A stretch of DNA of 64,000 nt, from positions 98,995-162,994 of the forward strand of contig NZ_JAFCLP010000018.1 in NCBI RefSeq assembly GCF_018129405.1. The letters run 5' to 3'. The position numbers and the translations under genes were made by a program. Positions 1 through 8,765 of the stretch are shown here, piece after piece (position 1 is the first letter of the stretch; each line of letters begins with the position of its first letter). This DNA is from Bradyrhizobium iriomotense. Its GTDB lineage: Bacteria > Pseudomonadota > Alphaproteobacteria > Rhizobiales > Xanthobacteraceae. The notes under the pieces are model-generated. The model made no database searches, had not been told where the DNA came from, and was given only the letters and a program-made list of their open reading frames with translations.

Positions 1-1
1 G

Positions 2-1054
2 CGCCCCGCGATCGTCACCATGGATGAGGTCGTCAAGAGCGATGCGCTGAACGAGGCTGCTGAACTGGCCGAGCTGCTCGGCGCCGCCGCCTATCAGTCC
101 TCGACGCCCTATGGTGCGCACTTCCTCTCCGAAAGCCCGAGCTTCGTCGGCACGCTCGCGCGCGTGCAGAAGGCGGCGCGCGATACGCTGGCGCCTTACG
201 ATCTGCTGATCGCACTGGGTGGCGATCCCTTGCGGATGTCGGTCTATAGCGAAGTCGACGCGCTGCCTGACGGACTCGGTATCGTGCAGATAGGTCTCGT
301 CGATTGGGAGATCGCCAAGAACTACGGTGCGGAGATCGCGCTGATGGCGGATCTGAAGGAAACGCTGCGCGCGCTGATCCCGGTGCTGAAGGAGATGGGC
401 GGCGCGACACTGGCGAGCCGCGCGAAACAGCGCCTCGCCGAGCTCGCGCCGAAGAACTGGAGCGCGCGGCGCGCCGCGCTGGTCGAGCAGATCGGCAAGA
501 GTGCGGGCCGCAACCCCATCGATCCCGACTTCCTGGTGCTGCAAATGGTCGAGGCGATGCCCGATAACGCTATCCTCGTCGACGAAGGTCTCACCTCCAG
601 CCGCCAGATCACCAACCTGCGCCCGCATCGCGACCGCTACGGCTACCACGGCCTTGCCTCGGGCGGCATCGGCTGGGGCCTGCCGGCCTCCGTCGGCGTC
701 AGCATCGCCAATCCGGATCGCCCCGTGGTGTGCTTCTCCGGCGACGGCAGCGCGATGTATTCGATCCAGTCGCTATGGACCGCGGCGCATCACAAGCTGC
801 CGCTCAACGTCGTCATCGCCAACAATGGCGGCTACCGCATCATCAAGCAGCGCCTGCTCGCCTTCCACGGCGATGACAATTACGTCGGCATGGATTTTGT
901 CGATCCGCCCGTGGATTTTGCCGGCGTCGCCAAGGCGCTCGGCTGCGAGGCGATCAAGGTCAGCGATGTCAGCGAACTGAAGGCGACGCTGGCATCGGCG
1001 TTCAATCGGCCGGGGACCAAGCTGATCGAGGTGATGGTGGACGGGAAGGTGTAG
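2..1054 (+). CDS. Thiamine-diphosphate-dependent enzyme (acetolactate synthase/benzoylformate decarboxylase type), 3' part
   Basis: The reading frame is open to the left edge, so the gene begins outside the window and only the central and C-terminal domains (about 350 residues) are visible. The C-terminal pyrophosphate-binding domain carries the family motif GDGS (near residue 241 counted from the first visible Met) followed about 28 residues later by NN in VIANNGGY, the usual spacing for Mg-ThDP binding. GYHGLASGGIGWGLPASVGV just before it is also typical. Such enzymes decarboxylate or carboligate 2-oxo acids. The substrate cannot be read from this fragment, so acetolactate synthase-like and benzoylformate decarboxylase-like remain equal options. 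A palindromic repeat follows and the next gene is convergent. Confidence 0.85.
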   Translation, partial: RPAIVTMDEVVKSDALNEAAELAELLGAAAYQSSTPYGAHFLSESPSFVGTLARVQKAARDTLAPYDLLIALGGDPLRMSVYSEVDALPDGLGIVQIGLVDWEIAKNYGAEIALMADLKETLRALIPVLKEMGGATLASRAKQRLAELAPKNWSARRAALVEQIGKSAGRNPIDPDFLVLQMVEAMPDNAILVDEGLTSSRQITNLRPHRDRYGYHGLASGGIGWGLPASVGVSIANPDRPVVCFSGDGSAMYSIQSLWTAAHHKLPLNVVIANNGGYRIIKQRLLAFHGDDNYVGMDFVDPPVDFAGVAKALGCEAIKVSDVSELKATLASAFNRPGTKLIEVMVDGKV

Positions 1055-1072
1055 GGCAGGCTGCCTCCACAT

Positions 1073-1200
1073 CGTCGTCCTGGCGAAAGCCGGGACCCAT
1101 ACCGCGTGATCTATCGAGTGCGGGCGATGCCAATCCCAAACCGCCAGTCTTCGCCAAACTTCTCCCTGGGGTAATGGGTCCTGGCTTTCGCCAGGACGAC
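1073..1200. repeat. Intergenic palindromic repeat (GTCGTCCyGGCGAA family), copy 1
   Basis: Two arms of about 27 bases, one ending GGGACCCAT at 1100 and its reverse complement starting ATGGGTCC at 1174, flank about 70 bases. The element sits between the convergent ends of the ThDP enzyme and the FMN monooxygenase. A second copy lies at 19174-19294. It can fold into a long stem and may also end transcription from both sides, although no T-tract is present. Confidence 0.8.
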
Positions 1201-1210
1201 ACCGGGGCAG

Positions 1211-2590
1211 CTACCCCTTCTTCCCCACCCGATACCCCGCCGCCGGATGCGGCGCACCTAACCGCGCCCGGCCGCCGCCGAACAGCTTCTCCCGCAGCGT
1301 GCCCTTGGCATACTCGCTCTTGTACCGCCCGCGCCGGGTCAGCTCCGGCACCAGCATGTCGGCGATGTCCTCGAAATCGCCGGGCGAGATCGCGAACGCG
1401 ACGTTGAGGCCGTCGACGTCGGTCACCTCGCACCATTGCTCGATCTTATCCGCCACCACCTCGGGCGTTCCCACAACGACCGGCCCCGCGCCGCCGATGC
1501 CGACATGCTCGATGACGTCGCGCACGGTCCAGACCCGATCGGGATCGGCGCGGGTGACGTTGTCCATCGCGCTGCGGCCGGCGTCGTTCTGGACGTGACG
1601 CACCTGCTGGTCGAGGTCATAGCCGGAGAAGTCGACGCCGGTCCAACCTGACATCAGCGCCAGCGCGCCTTCGGGGCTGATATGGCGGCGATAGTCGGCG
1701 TATTTCTCTTTCGCCTCGGCTTCTGTCCGTCCAAGGATGATCGTCATCATCGAGAACATCAGGATCTCGGCCGGGTTGCGGCCGAGCGCGGCGGCCTCCT
1801 GGCGGATCGCGGAGACGCGCGGCGCGATCACCTTGGCTGACGGCCCCGACATGAACACGCATTCGGCGTGGCGGGCTGCGAACTGGCGGCCGCGCGGCGA
1901 GGTGCCGGCCTGGTACAGCACGGGCGTGCGCTGCGGCGACGGCTCGCTGAGGTGAATGGTGCTGTTGATGCGGTAGTTCGCGCCCTCATGATTGACGCGG
2001 TGAACTTTTGCGGGATCGGTGAAGATGCCGCGCGCCCGGTCGCGCAGCACGGCGTCGTCTTCCCAGCTGCCTTCCCAGAGCTTGTAGACGACCTCCATAT
2101 ATTCATCGGCGATGTCGTAGCGGTCGTCGTGTCCGGTCTGCTTGTCCTTGCCGGCACCGCGCGCGGCGCTGTCGAGATAGCCGGTGACGACGTTCCAGCC
2201 GATCCGCCCCTCGGTGAGATGATCCAGCGTCGACATCCGCCGCGCGAACGGGTAGGGCGGCTCGAACGACAGATTGCTGGTGACGCCGAAGCCCAGATCT
2301 TTCGTCACCGCGGCCATCGCCGACAGCAGCAGCAGCGGCTCGTTCGACGGCGTCTGCGCTGCATTGCGCAAGGCTGCGTCAGGACTATTGCCATAGACGT
2401 CGTAGACGCCGAGCACGTCGGCCAGGAACAACCCGTCGAAACGGCCGCGCTCCAGCGTCCTGGCGAGATCAATCCAGTAGGGCAGGCGGTTATACTCGGC
2501 GGTGCGGTCGCGCGGATGGGTCCAAAGGCCCGGTGACTGGTGTGCGACGCAATTCATCGCAAAAGCGTTGAGCCTGATCTCTTTGGCCAT
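1211..2590 (-). CDS. LLM-class flavin-dependent monooxygenase (NtaA/SnaA/DszA type)
   Basis: A 459-residue bacterial luciferase-like monooxygenase, the usual length for the NtaA/SnaA/DszA/DmoA branch. These two-component enzymes use FMNH2 from a separate reductase to oxidise chelators, sulfur heterocycles, sulfides or similar small molecules. Characteristic stretches are FDGLFLADVLGVYDVYG near the N-terminus, GRIGWNVVTGYLDSAARG in the middle and PVLYQAGTSPRGRQFAARHA further on. The start chosen is the ATG of MAKEIRLNAFAMN at 2590; the longer frame adds 19 residues without family character. No flavin reductase gene is adjacent. The substrate is unknown. It is divergent from the M20 peptidase gene across about 260 bases. 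Confidence 0.88.
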   Translation of the reverse strand: MAKEIRLNAFAMNCVAHQSPGLWTHPRDRTAEYNRLPYWIDLARTLERGRFDGLFLADVLGVYDVYGNSPDAALRNAAQTPSNEPLLLLSAMAAVTKDLGFGVTSNLSFEPPYPFARRMSTLDHLTEGRIGWNVVTGYLDSAARGAGKDKQTGHDDRYDIADEYMEVVYKLWEGSWEDDAVLRDRARGIFTDPAKVHRVNHEGANYRINSTIHLSEPSPQRTPVLYQAGTSPRGRQFAARHAECVFMSGPSAKVIAPRVSAIRQEAAALGRNPAEILMFSMMTIILGRTEAEAKEKYADYRRHISPEGALALMSGWTGVDFSGYDLDQQVRHVQNDAGRSAMDNVTRADPDRVWTVRDVIEHVGIGGAGPVVVGTPEVVADKIEQWCEVTDVDGLNVAFAISPGDFEDIADMLVPELTRRGRYKSEYAKGTLREKLFGGGRARLGAPHPAAGYRVGKKG

Positions 2591-2748
2591 GCTGGTACCC
2601 CGGCGCCCTGTACTGAGCGCTCTTCGAATGATAGATGTGCGCCCCAATCTGGCGAAGTTCTTGCATATGTTGGGGTGTTGGCAAGGTCAAAATCAGCAGC
2701 GCTGTCGCGCTTGGCAAGCCAATCTCAAGAGAGCAAGAACGAAATCCC

Positions 2749-2777
2749 AAGAGAACTACAAGAGAACTAAAAGAACT
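2749..2777. promoter_or_regulatory. Helically phased direct repeats in a divergent promoter region
   Basis: AAGAGAACTA occurs at 2749-2758 and again at 2760-2769, followed by AAGAACT at 2771-2777. Related copies (CAAGAGAGCAAGAAC) lie just upstream. The unit spacing is about 11 bases, roughly one helical turn. The block is in the non-coding region shared by the divergent monooxygenase (start 2590) and peptidase (start about 2855), a position suited to a regulator binding site. The function is inferred only. Confidence 0.4.
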
Positions 2778-2854
2778 GTCCAAGTCCCCGCCACTTTCGA
2801 CGGCCTATGTAGCCCGCTACGTTCGCCCGCATCGAAACCTTGAAAATGAAAGCA

Positions 2855-4240
2855 ATGACCAGAGCCGACGCCATCGCCCGCGCCCGCGACGATTTCAGAT
2901 CCGGCGCGTTCCTCGCTGAACTCGACCGCCGCGTCGCCTACAAGACCGAGAGCCAGAATCCGTCGCGTGGCACTGAGCTGCGCGCCTATCTGGAACAGGA
3001 GATGCAACCGGCGTTCGCCGCGCTCGACTTCACCAGCCGCATCGTCGAATCCCCCAGCGGCAAGGCACCGTTCCTGTTCGCCGAGCATCACGAGAGCGCG
3101 TCTGCGCCGACCGTGCTGGTCTACGGCCATGGTGACGTCGTCGACGGCATGGAAGGCGAGTGGCGCGAGGGGCGCGATCCCTGGCGCACGACGGTTTCGG
3201 GGACGCGGCTCTATGGCCGCGGCACCGCCGACAACAAGGGCCAGCACAGCATCAACATGGCAGCGCTCCGTGCGGTGCGCGACGCCCGCGGCGGCAAGCT
3301 CGGCTTCAATGCCAAGTTCATTGTCGAGATGGGCGAGGAGATCGGCTCGCCCGATCTCGGCAAGGTCTGCGATCTCAATCGCGACGCGCTGAAGGCCGAT
3401 TTGTTCATGGCCTCCGACGGGCCGCGCTTGTCCGCCGACCGTCCGACATTGTTCCTGGGTTGCCGCGGCGGCATCCGCATCCACCTCGACGTGAACCTGC
3501 GCGATGGCGGGCACCACTCCGGTAATTGGGGCGGCGTGCTCGCCAACCCAGCAACCATCCTGGTCAACGCGATCTCGACGCTGGTCGACGGTCACGGCCG
3601 CCTGCAACTCGAGGCCCTGAAGCCGCCGCGGCTCACCAATCAGATCCGCAGCTATCTTGCCGACGTCGAGGTGGTGCCGACCGCGGACGAGCCGGCGCTT
3701 GCGGAGAACTGGGGCGAGGAGGGATTGTCGGCGGCCGAGCGGCTCTATGCCTGGAACACGCTCGAAGTGCTGGCGATGTCCTCGGGCAATATCGAGAAGC
3801 CGGCCAACGCCATTCCCGGCCATGCCAATGCTGTGCTGCAACTGCGTTTCGTGGTCGGCACGAAGATCGACGGCCTGATCGACGCCATCCGTGCGCACCT
3901 GATCGCAAAGGGCTTTCCGATGGTCGAGGTGCGGGCGGCGCAGAGTTTTGCTGCATCGCGCACCAATTTCGACAGTCCCTGGATCAAATGGGCCGCGGAT
4001 TCGGTGCTGGCGACCACCGGCAAGGCGCCGGCGGTTTTGCCGAATTTCGGCGGCTCGCTGCCCAACGACGTGTTTTCCGAGATCCTGGGCCTGCCGACGA
4101 TCTGGGTCCCGCACTCCTATCCCGGCTGCTCCCAGCATGCGCCCAATGAGCACATCCTGCTGCCTTTGACCGAAGAGGCCTTGACGGTCATGGCCGGGCT
4201 GTTCTGGGATCTCGGGGAATTGCCCAAGCCACTCGGCTGA
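2855..4240 (+). CDS. M20 family metallopeptidase
   Basis: A zinc-dependent M20/M28-type peptidase of about 461 residues, probably a cytoplasmic dipeptidase or amidohydrolase because no signal peptide is visible. Metal-ligand motifs are in order: VLVYGHGDVVDG (His near residue 92), LYGRGTADNKGQ (bridging Asp), then EMGEEIGSPD (catalytic and metal Glu), with VPHSYPGCSQHAPNEH near the C-terminus supplying the last His. ATG 2855 gives MTRADAIARA; ATG 2846 or TTG 2840 are alternatives, and no strong ribosome binding site separates them. It is followed after 99 bases by an amino acid ABC importer on the same strand, suggesting that released amino acids or peptides are handled together. Confidence 0.88.
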   Translation: MTRADAIARARDDFRSGAFLAELDRRVAYKTESQNPSRGTELRAYLEQEMQPAFAALDFTSRIVESPSGKAPFLFAEHHESASAPTVLVYGHGDVVDGMEGEWREGRDPWRTTVSGTRLYGRGTADNKGQHSINMAALRAVRDARGGKLGFNAKFIVEMGEEIGSPDLGKVCDLNRDALKADLFMASDGPRLSADRPTLFLGCRGGIRIHLDVNLRDGGHHSGNWGGVLANPATILVNAISTLVDGHGRLQLEALKPPRLTNQIRSYLADVEVVPTADEPALAENWGEEGLSAAERLYAWNTLEVLAMSSGNIEKPANAIPGHANAVLQLRFVVGTKIDGLIDAIRAHLIAKGFPMVEVRAAQSFAASRTNFDSPWIKWAADSVLATTGKAPAVLPNFGGSLPNDVFSEILGLPTIWVPHSYPGCSQHAPNEHILLPLTEEALTVMAGLFWDLGELPKPLG

Positions 4241-4339
4241 GCCATTAACCTGGCCCGCAATCCAGCCGAAAGTCACATTCTAATCCGGCCTGATTTGTGC
4301 TTGCATCCGGCCGCATCATCCTGAAAGGGGAAGAAAAAA

Positions 4340-5251
4340 GTGAAACATTTCCGTAGCATCGGGCTCGCGCTCGCCGCGACCTTCGCCGTCAGCCAGGCCG
4401 GGGCCCAGGAGCTGACCGGCACGCTGAAGAACATCAAGGACACCGGCGCCATCACGCTGGGCTTCCGCGACTCCTCGATCCCGTTCTCCTATCTGGACGA
4501 CAACCAGAAGCCGGTCGGGTTCGCGATGGACATCTGCTACAAGATCGTCGACGCCGTGAAGAAGGAGCTCAAGCTCGACAAGCTTGAGGTCAAGCTCAAC
4601 CCGGTGACCTCCGCGACGCGCATCCCGCTGATGGCCAACGGCACCATCGACCTCGAATGCGGCTCGACCACCAACAATGCCGAGCGCCAGAAGCAGGTCG
4701 CCTTCACCAACACCCACTTCCTGACCGCCAGCCGGTACGTCTTCAAGAAGTCGAGCGGCATCAAGTCGATCGACGACCTCAAGGGCAAGACGGTGGTCTC
4801 GACCGCCGGCACCACCAACATCAAGCAGCTCACCGAAGCCAACGTCGCCAAGGGCCTCGGCGCCAACATCATCCCGGCCAAGGATCACGCCGAAGCCTTC
4901 CTGATGGTCGAGACCGACCGCGCGGTCGCCTTCGTCATGGACGACATCCTGCTCGCCAGCCTCGTCGCCGGCTCGAAGTCGCCGGATGACTATGCGATCT
5001 CCAAGGACGCGTTCTCCAAGCCCGAGCCCTACGGCATCATGCTGCGCAAGGACGACGCGCCGTTCAAGAAGGTGGTCGATGCGGCAACCGCTGCGGTCTA
5101 TACCTCCGGCGAAGGCGAGAAGATCTACGCCAAGTGGTTCACGACCAAGATCCCGCCGAAGGGGCTGAACCTGAACACGCCAATCTCGGCCGAGCTGAAG
5201 AACGAGTTCGCCAAGCCGACGGACTCGCCGAACCCGGACGATTATAAGTAA
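4340..5251 (+). CDS. Amino acid ABC transporter, periplasmic substrate-binding protein (glutamate/aspartate type)
   Basis: A 303-residue family 3 solute-binding protein. It starts with GTG behind a purine-rich AAAGGGG ribosome binding site (4324-4330) and has a signal peptide with probable cleavage after VSQAGAQ. Mature features match GltI-like polar amino acid receptors: GAITLGFRDSSIPFSYLD, then CGSTTNNAERQKQVAFTNTH and SIDDLKGKTVVSTAGTTN. It delivers substrate to the two permeases downstream. Glutamate or aspartate is the likely ligand by family, but related receptors bind other polar amino acids. Tandem palindromes separate it from the permease genes. Confidence 0.92.
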   Translation: MKHFRSIGLALAATFAVSQAGAQELTGTLKNIKDTGAITLGFRDSSIPFSYLDDNQKPVGFAMDICYKIVDAVKKELKLDKLEVKLNPVTSATRIPLMANGTIDLECGSTTNNAERQKQVAFTNTHFLTASRYVFKKSSGIKSIDDLKGKTVVSTAGTTNIKQLTEANVAKGLGANIIPAKDHAEAFLMVETDRAVAFVMDDILLASLVAGSKSPDDYAISKDAFSKPEPYGIMLRKDDAPFKKVVDAATAAVYTSGEGEKIYAKWFTTKIPPKGLNLNTPISAELKNEFAKPTDSPNPDDYK

Positions 5252-5262
5252 GATGCTGTTCA

Positions 5263-5322
5263 CCTCTCCCCGCTTGCGGGGAGAGGCCCACCCTAGCCCT
5301 CTCCCCGCAAGCGGGGAGAGGG
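5263..5322. repeat. Tandem intercistronic palindromes
   Basis: Two near-identical palindromes lie side by side: CCTCTCCCCGC-TT-GCGGGGAGAGG at 5263-5286 and a 12-base-arm version with an AA loop at 5297-5322. They sit between the binding-protein gene and the first permease gene of one transport operon. Such stems often protect the upstream mRNA or stop part of the transcripts, allowing more binding protein than permease. That role is inferred here. Confidence 0.75.
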
Positions 5323-5410
5323 AAGAAATTCCAGCCACTCTGGAGGGGGTGGCCGGAGATTTGCATAGGCGCCCGGACAACCATGATGGGCGCGTTCGCG
5401 CGGGGGACAC

Positions 5411-6142
5411 GTGAACTACCACTGGAACTGGGGAATTTTCTTCGAGCCGAACCCGATGGGGACCGGCACCTATCTCGACATGCTGCTGTCGGGACTGGTG
5501 CTGACCATCAAGACGGCGCTGCTCGCCTGGATCATCGCGCTGGTCTTCGGCTCGATCGTCGGCGTCATGCGCACGCTGCCGTCGCGGGGCGCCTACTGGT
5601 TCGGCTTCTGCTGGGTCGAGTTCTTCCGCAACATGCCGCTGCTGGTGCAGCTCTTCCTGTGGTTCTTCGTGCTGCCGGAATTGCTGCCGAGGGCCGCCGG
5701 CCTGTGGCTGAAGCAATTGCCGAACGCGCCGTTCTGGACGGCGGCGATCGGCGTCGGCTTCTTCATGTCGGCGCGCGTTGCCGTGCAGCTGCAGGCGGGT
5801 ATCGGTTCGCTGCCGCGCGGGCAGAAGATGGCCGCGACCGCGCTCGGGCTCACCACCGTGCAGGGCTACCGCTACGTGCTGCTGCCGATGGCGTTCCGCA
5901 TTATCCTGCCGCCGCTGACCTCCGAGTTCCTCAACACCATCAAGAACACGGCGGTCGCCATCACCATCGGCCTGATCGAGCTGACCGGACAGGCGCGCTC
6001 GATGCAGGAATTCTCGTTCCAGGTGTTCGAGGCCTTCACGGCCGCGACCATCCTCTATCTCCTCGTCAACGCCGTCGTCGTGACCGCGATGCGCTTCCTC
6101 GAGCGCTACGTCGCGATCCCCGGCTACATCACGGGGAAATAG
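5411..6142 (+). CDS. Amino acid ABC transporter permease (GltJ-like)
   Basis: A 243-residue inner-membrane permease of the polar amino acid (HisM/GltJ) family with about five hydrophobic segments. The EAA-like cytoplasmic loop that contacts the ATPase reads as GSLPRGQKMAATALGL followed by VLLPMAFRIILPPL. GTG at 5411 follows GCGGGGGACAC and gives MNYHWNWGIFFEPNPMG, the usual start for this branch. It is co-transcribed with the second permease four bases downstream. Confidence 0.92.
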   Translation: MNYHWNWGIFFEPNPMGTGTYLDMLLSGLVLTIKTALLAWIIALVFGSIVGVMRTLPSRGAYWFGFCWVEFFRNMPLLVQLFLWFFVLPELLPRAAGLWLKQLPNAPFWTAAIGVGFFMSARVAVQLQAGIGSLPRGQKMAATALGLTTVQGYRYVLLPMAFRIILPPLTSEFLNTIKNTAVAITIGLIELTGQARSMQEFSFQVFEAFTAATILYLLVNAVVVTAMRFLERYVAIPGYITGK

Positions 6143-6146
6143 CGCC

Positions 6147-6839
6147 ATGCTCGGGAGTTTCGATTTCGACGTCATCCGCCGGTCGCTGCCCTACCTGTTC
6201 TACGAGGGCATGACCTTCACGCTGACGCTGACCGGGCTCGCCGCGCTCGGCGGCCTGATCTTCGGCACGGCGATCGCGCTAATGCGGCTGTCCGGCTACA
6301 AGACCCTCGGGCGCATCGCCGGCCTCTATGTCGACTTCATGCGCTCGCTGCCGCTGGTGCTGGTGATCTTCTGGTTCTACTTCCTGGTGCCCTATATCGG
6401 GCAGTGGGTGACCGGCGCCTCGCGCCCGATCAGCGTCGGCGCGTTCGCGTCCTCGCTCATCACCTTCATCATGTTCGAGGCGGCGTATTTCTCCGAGATC
6501 ATGCGCGCCGGCATCCAGTCGATCTCGCGCGGCCAGCCGGCCGCGGCCAGCGCGCTGGGACTGAGCTACGCCCAGACCATGCGCTACGTCGTGCTGCCGC
6601 AGGCGTTCCGCAACATGCTGCCCGTGCTGCTGACCCAGACCATCGTGTTGTTCCAGGACACCTCGCTGGTCTACGTGCTGTCGATCCCGGACTTCCTGGG
6701 CGCAGCCAGCAAAGTCGCGCAGCGCGACGGGCGTCTCGTCGAAATGTACCTGTTCGCCGCCGTCGTCTACTTCACCATTTCCTGTATCGCGTCCTTCGGC
6801 GTTCGCCGTCTGCAGTCGCGCATCGCCATCATTCGCTAG
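6147..6839 (+). CDS. Amino acid ABC transporter permease (GltK-like)
   Basis: A 230-residue second permease of the same importer. About five membrane segments are visible, and the EAA loop reads QSISRGQPAAASALGL then YVVLPQAFRNMLPVLL. It pairs with the preceding permease to form the heterodimeric channel of a polar amino acid uptake system. It is only four bases downstream of that gene, and the ATPase gene begins within about a dozen bases of its stop, consistent with one operon. Confidence 0.92.
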   Translation: MLGSFDFDVIRRSLPYLFYEGMTFTLTLTGLAALGGLIFGTAIALMRLSGYKTLGRIAGLYVDFMRSLPLVLVIFWFYFLVPYIGQWVTGASRPISVGAFASSLITFIMFEAAYFSEIMRAGIQSISRGQPAAASALGLSYAQTMRYVVLPQAFRNMLPVLLTQTIVLFQDTSLVYVLSIPDFLGAASKVAQRDGRLVEMYLFAAVVYFTISCIASFGVRRLQSRIAIIR

Positions 6840-6851
6840 AGTGTGTCGGTC

Positions 6852-7583
6852 ATGATCGAAATCAGCCACGTCAACAAATGGTACAGCCCCACCTTCCAGG
6901 TGCTGACCGACTGTACCACCAGCGTCACCAAGGGCGAGGTCGTCGTGGTCTGCGGCCCCTCGGGCTCGGGCAAGTCGACGCTGATCAAATGCGTCAACGC
7001 GCTGGAGCCGTTCCAGAGCGGCGACATCTCGGTCGACGGCACCAAGGTCAACGATCCCAAGACCAATCTGCCGAAGCTGCGCTCGCGCGTCGGCATGGTG
7101 TTCCAGCACTTCGAGCTGTTCCCGCACCTCAAGATCATCGACAATCTCTGCCTCGCGCAGGAGAAGGTGCTGGGCCGGGGCCACGACAAGTCGGTTACCA
7201 AGGGCATGCAGCTCTTGGAGCGCGTCGGCCTGAAGGAGCAGGCGCAGAAGTTTCCGGCGCAGCTCTCCGGCGGCCAGCAGCAGCGCGTTGCCATTGCACG
7301 CGCGCTCGCGATGGATCCGATCGTCATGCTGTTCGACGAGCCGACCTCGGCGCTCGATCCTGAGATGGTCAGCGAGGTGCTCGACGTCATGGTCGACCTC
7401 GCCCGCGAGGGCATGACCATGATGGTCGTCACCCACGAGATGGGCTTCGCCCGCAAGGTCGCCAACCGCGTCATCTTCATGGACCGCGGCGAGATCGTCG
7501 AGGACGCCCCGAAGGACGACTTCTTCGGCAAGCCCCGCAGCGACCGCGCGCAGAAGTTCTTGTCGAAGATATTGTCGCATTAA
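6852..7583 (+). CDS. Amino acid ABC transporter ATP-binding protein (GltL-like)
   Basis: The cytoplasmic ATPase of the importer, about 243 residues. Complete nucleotide-binding motifs are present: Walker [11 protein letters not shown]-loop in [13 protein letters not shown], signature LSGGQQQR, Walker [15 protein letters not shown] and the switch His in [12 protein letters not shown] 6852 ([11 protein letters not shown]) matches the family start; an in-frame GTG at 6843 would add three residues. It closes the four-gene transport operon. A palindromic repeat follows before the aminotransferase gene. Confidence 0.93.
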   Translation: MIEISHVNKWYSPTFQVLTDCTTSVTKGEVVVVCGPSGSGKSTLIKCVNALEPFQSGDISVDGTKVNDPKTNLPKLRSRVGMVFQHFELFPHLKIIDNLCLAQEKVLGRGHDKSVTKGMQLLERVGLKEQAQKFPAQLSGGQQQRVAIARALAMDPIVMLFDEPTSALDPEMVSEVLDVMVDLAREGMTMMVVTHEMGFARKVANRVIFMDRGEIVEDAPKDDFFGKPRSDRAQKFLSKILSH

Positions 7584-7590
7584 CTTTCTC

Positions 7591-7687
7591 CGTCATTCCG
7601 GGGCGCGACGCAGTCGCGAGCCCGGAATCCATAACCACCATCGGGAGTATGGATCCCGGGCTCGCGCTACGCGCGCCCCGGGATGAC
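7591..7687. repeat. Intergenic palindromic repeat (CGTCATTCCGGGGCGC family), copy 1
   Basis: Arms beginning CGTCATTCCGGGGCGCG at 7591 and ending CGCGCCCCGGGATGACG at 7687 pair over most of about 40 bases, with inner stems around TCGCGAGCCCGG and CCGGGCTCGCG. It lies between the ABC ATPase and aminotransferase genes, which run in the same direction. A related element is at 41132-41234. Confidence 0.78.
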
Positions 7688-7766
7688 GAAGAGTAGGGTT
7701 TATCGGGCCCGCCAAATCTCCTATACCGATTGCCAATTCCCCCCTTTTCCTCCCAGGAGACCTGCC

Positions 7767-8627
7767 TTGGACCCGCTCGCCTATGTCAACGGCTCATTCG
7801 TCCCGCTCTCGGAAGCCAAAATCTCGGTCCTCGATCGCGGCTTCCTGTTCGCCGACGGCATCTACGAGGTCTCGGCGGTGCTGGACGGCAAGCTGGTCGA
7901 CAACGCTTCGCACCTGGCGCGGCTGGAGCGGTCGGTCGGCGAGATCAGCTTGAGGCTGCCGGAGACGATCGAGCGCATCACGGAGATCCAGAAGGAGCTG
8001 ATCGCGCGCAACAAGGTCGTGAGCGGCCTCGTCTATCTCCAGGTCACGCGCGGCGCCGACAAGGGCCGCGACTTCCCGTTTCCCAAGGGGGACGTCAAGT
8101 CGAGCCTGGTGATGTTCACTTCGGAGAAGGACATCATCAACGCTCCCGTGGCAAAGACCGGCATCAACGTGATCACGGTGCCCGACATCCGCTGGGAGCG
8201 CCGCGACATCAAGAGCGTCGCGCTGCTGGCGCAGGTGCTGGCGAAGCAGGCCGCGGCCGAAGCCGGCGCGGGCGAAGCCTGGATGCTGCAGGACGGCTAC
8301 GTCACCGAGGGCGGCTCGTCGTCGGCGTTCATCCTCACCAAGGACGACGTCATCGTCACCCGCAAAAACTCCAACGCGATCCTGCCGGGCTGCACCCGCA
8401 AGGCGGTGATCGCGCTTGCCGAGGAGCGCCAGCTCCGTGTCGAGGAACGTTCCTTCACAGTCGCCGAGGCGCTCGCTGCCAAGGAAGCGTTCATCACCAG
8501 CGCATCCTCCTTCGTGCAGCCGGTGATCGCAATCGACGGCAAGACCATCGGCGACGGCAAGCCCGGCCCGATGGCGACCCGGCTGCGCGAGATCTATGTG
8601 GAGTTCGCCAAGGCGACGGCGGTTTAG
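7767..8627 (+). CDS. D-amino-acid aminotransferase (PLP fold type IV)
   Basis: A 286-residue fold-type IV aminotransferase, close to the usual length of D-alanine aminotransferase. It would interconvert D-amino acids and 2-oxo acids. The start is a TTG at 7767 behind AGGAGA (7755-7760), giving MDPLAYVNGSFVPLSEA; longer frames add non-family residues. Motifs include ISVLDRGFLFADGIYEV, RRDIKSVALL containing the expected PLP-binding Lys, and EGGSSSAF for cofactor phosphate binding. Branched-chain aminotransferase and aminodeoxychorismate lyase are relatives, but the overall pattern favours D-amino-acid transaminase. Its place behind a peptidase and an amino acid importer fits amino acid scavenging. 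Confidence 0.87.
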   Translation: MDPLAYVNGSFVPLSEAKISVLDRGFLFADGIYEVSAVLDGKLVDNASHLARLERSVGEISLRLPETIERITEIQKELIARNKVVSGLVYLQVTRGADKGRDFPFPKGDVKSSLVMFTSEKDIINAPVAKTGINVITVPDIRWERRDIKSVALLAQVLAKQAAAEAGAGEAWMLQDGYVTEGGSSSAFILTKDDVIVTRKNSNAILPGCTRKAVIALAEERQLRVEERSFTVAEALAAKEAFITSASSFVQPVIAIDGKTIGDGKPGPMATRLREIYVEFAKATAV

Positions 8628-8644
8628 GCGGTACGCTCCGCTAT

Positions 8645-8737
8645 CGTAGGGTGGGCAAAGCGAAGCGTGCCCACCTTCCGTTGAATTCATGGAAAGGTGG
8701 TGGGCACGGCGCAAGTGCGCCTTTGCCCACCCTACGG
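8645..8737. repeat. Intergenic palindromic repeat (TAGGGTGGGCAAAG family), copy 1
   Basis: CGTAGGGTGGGCAAAGCG at 8645 pairs with a reverse-complementary arm ending TTTGCCCACCCTACG at 8736; inner arms GCGTGCCCACC and GGTGGTGGGCACG also pair. It lies between the convergent aminotransferase and AhpD-like genes. Further copies are at 13399-13492 and 19068-19161. Confidence 0.8.
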
Positions 8738-8765
8738 GACTTGTGCTGAGGCGCGCGCCGTCCCC

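Noticed and set aside
4316-6175. A 619-codon antisense frame over the ABC importer genes
   Set aside because: The sense strand encodes a recognisable receptor and permease with ribosome binding sites; the antisense product has no family features.
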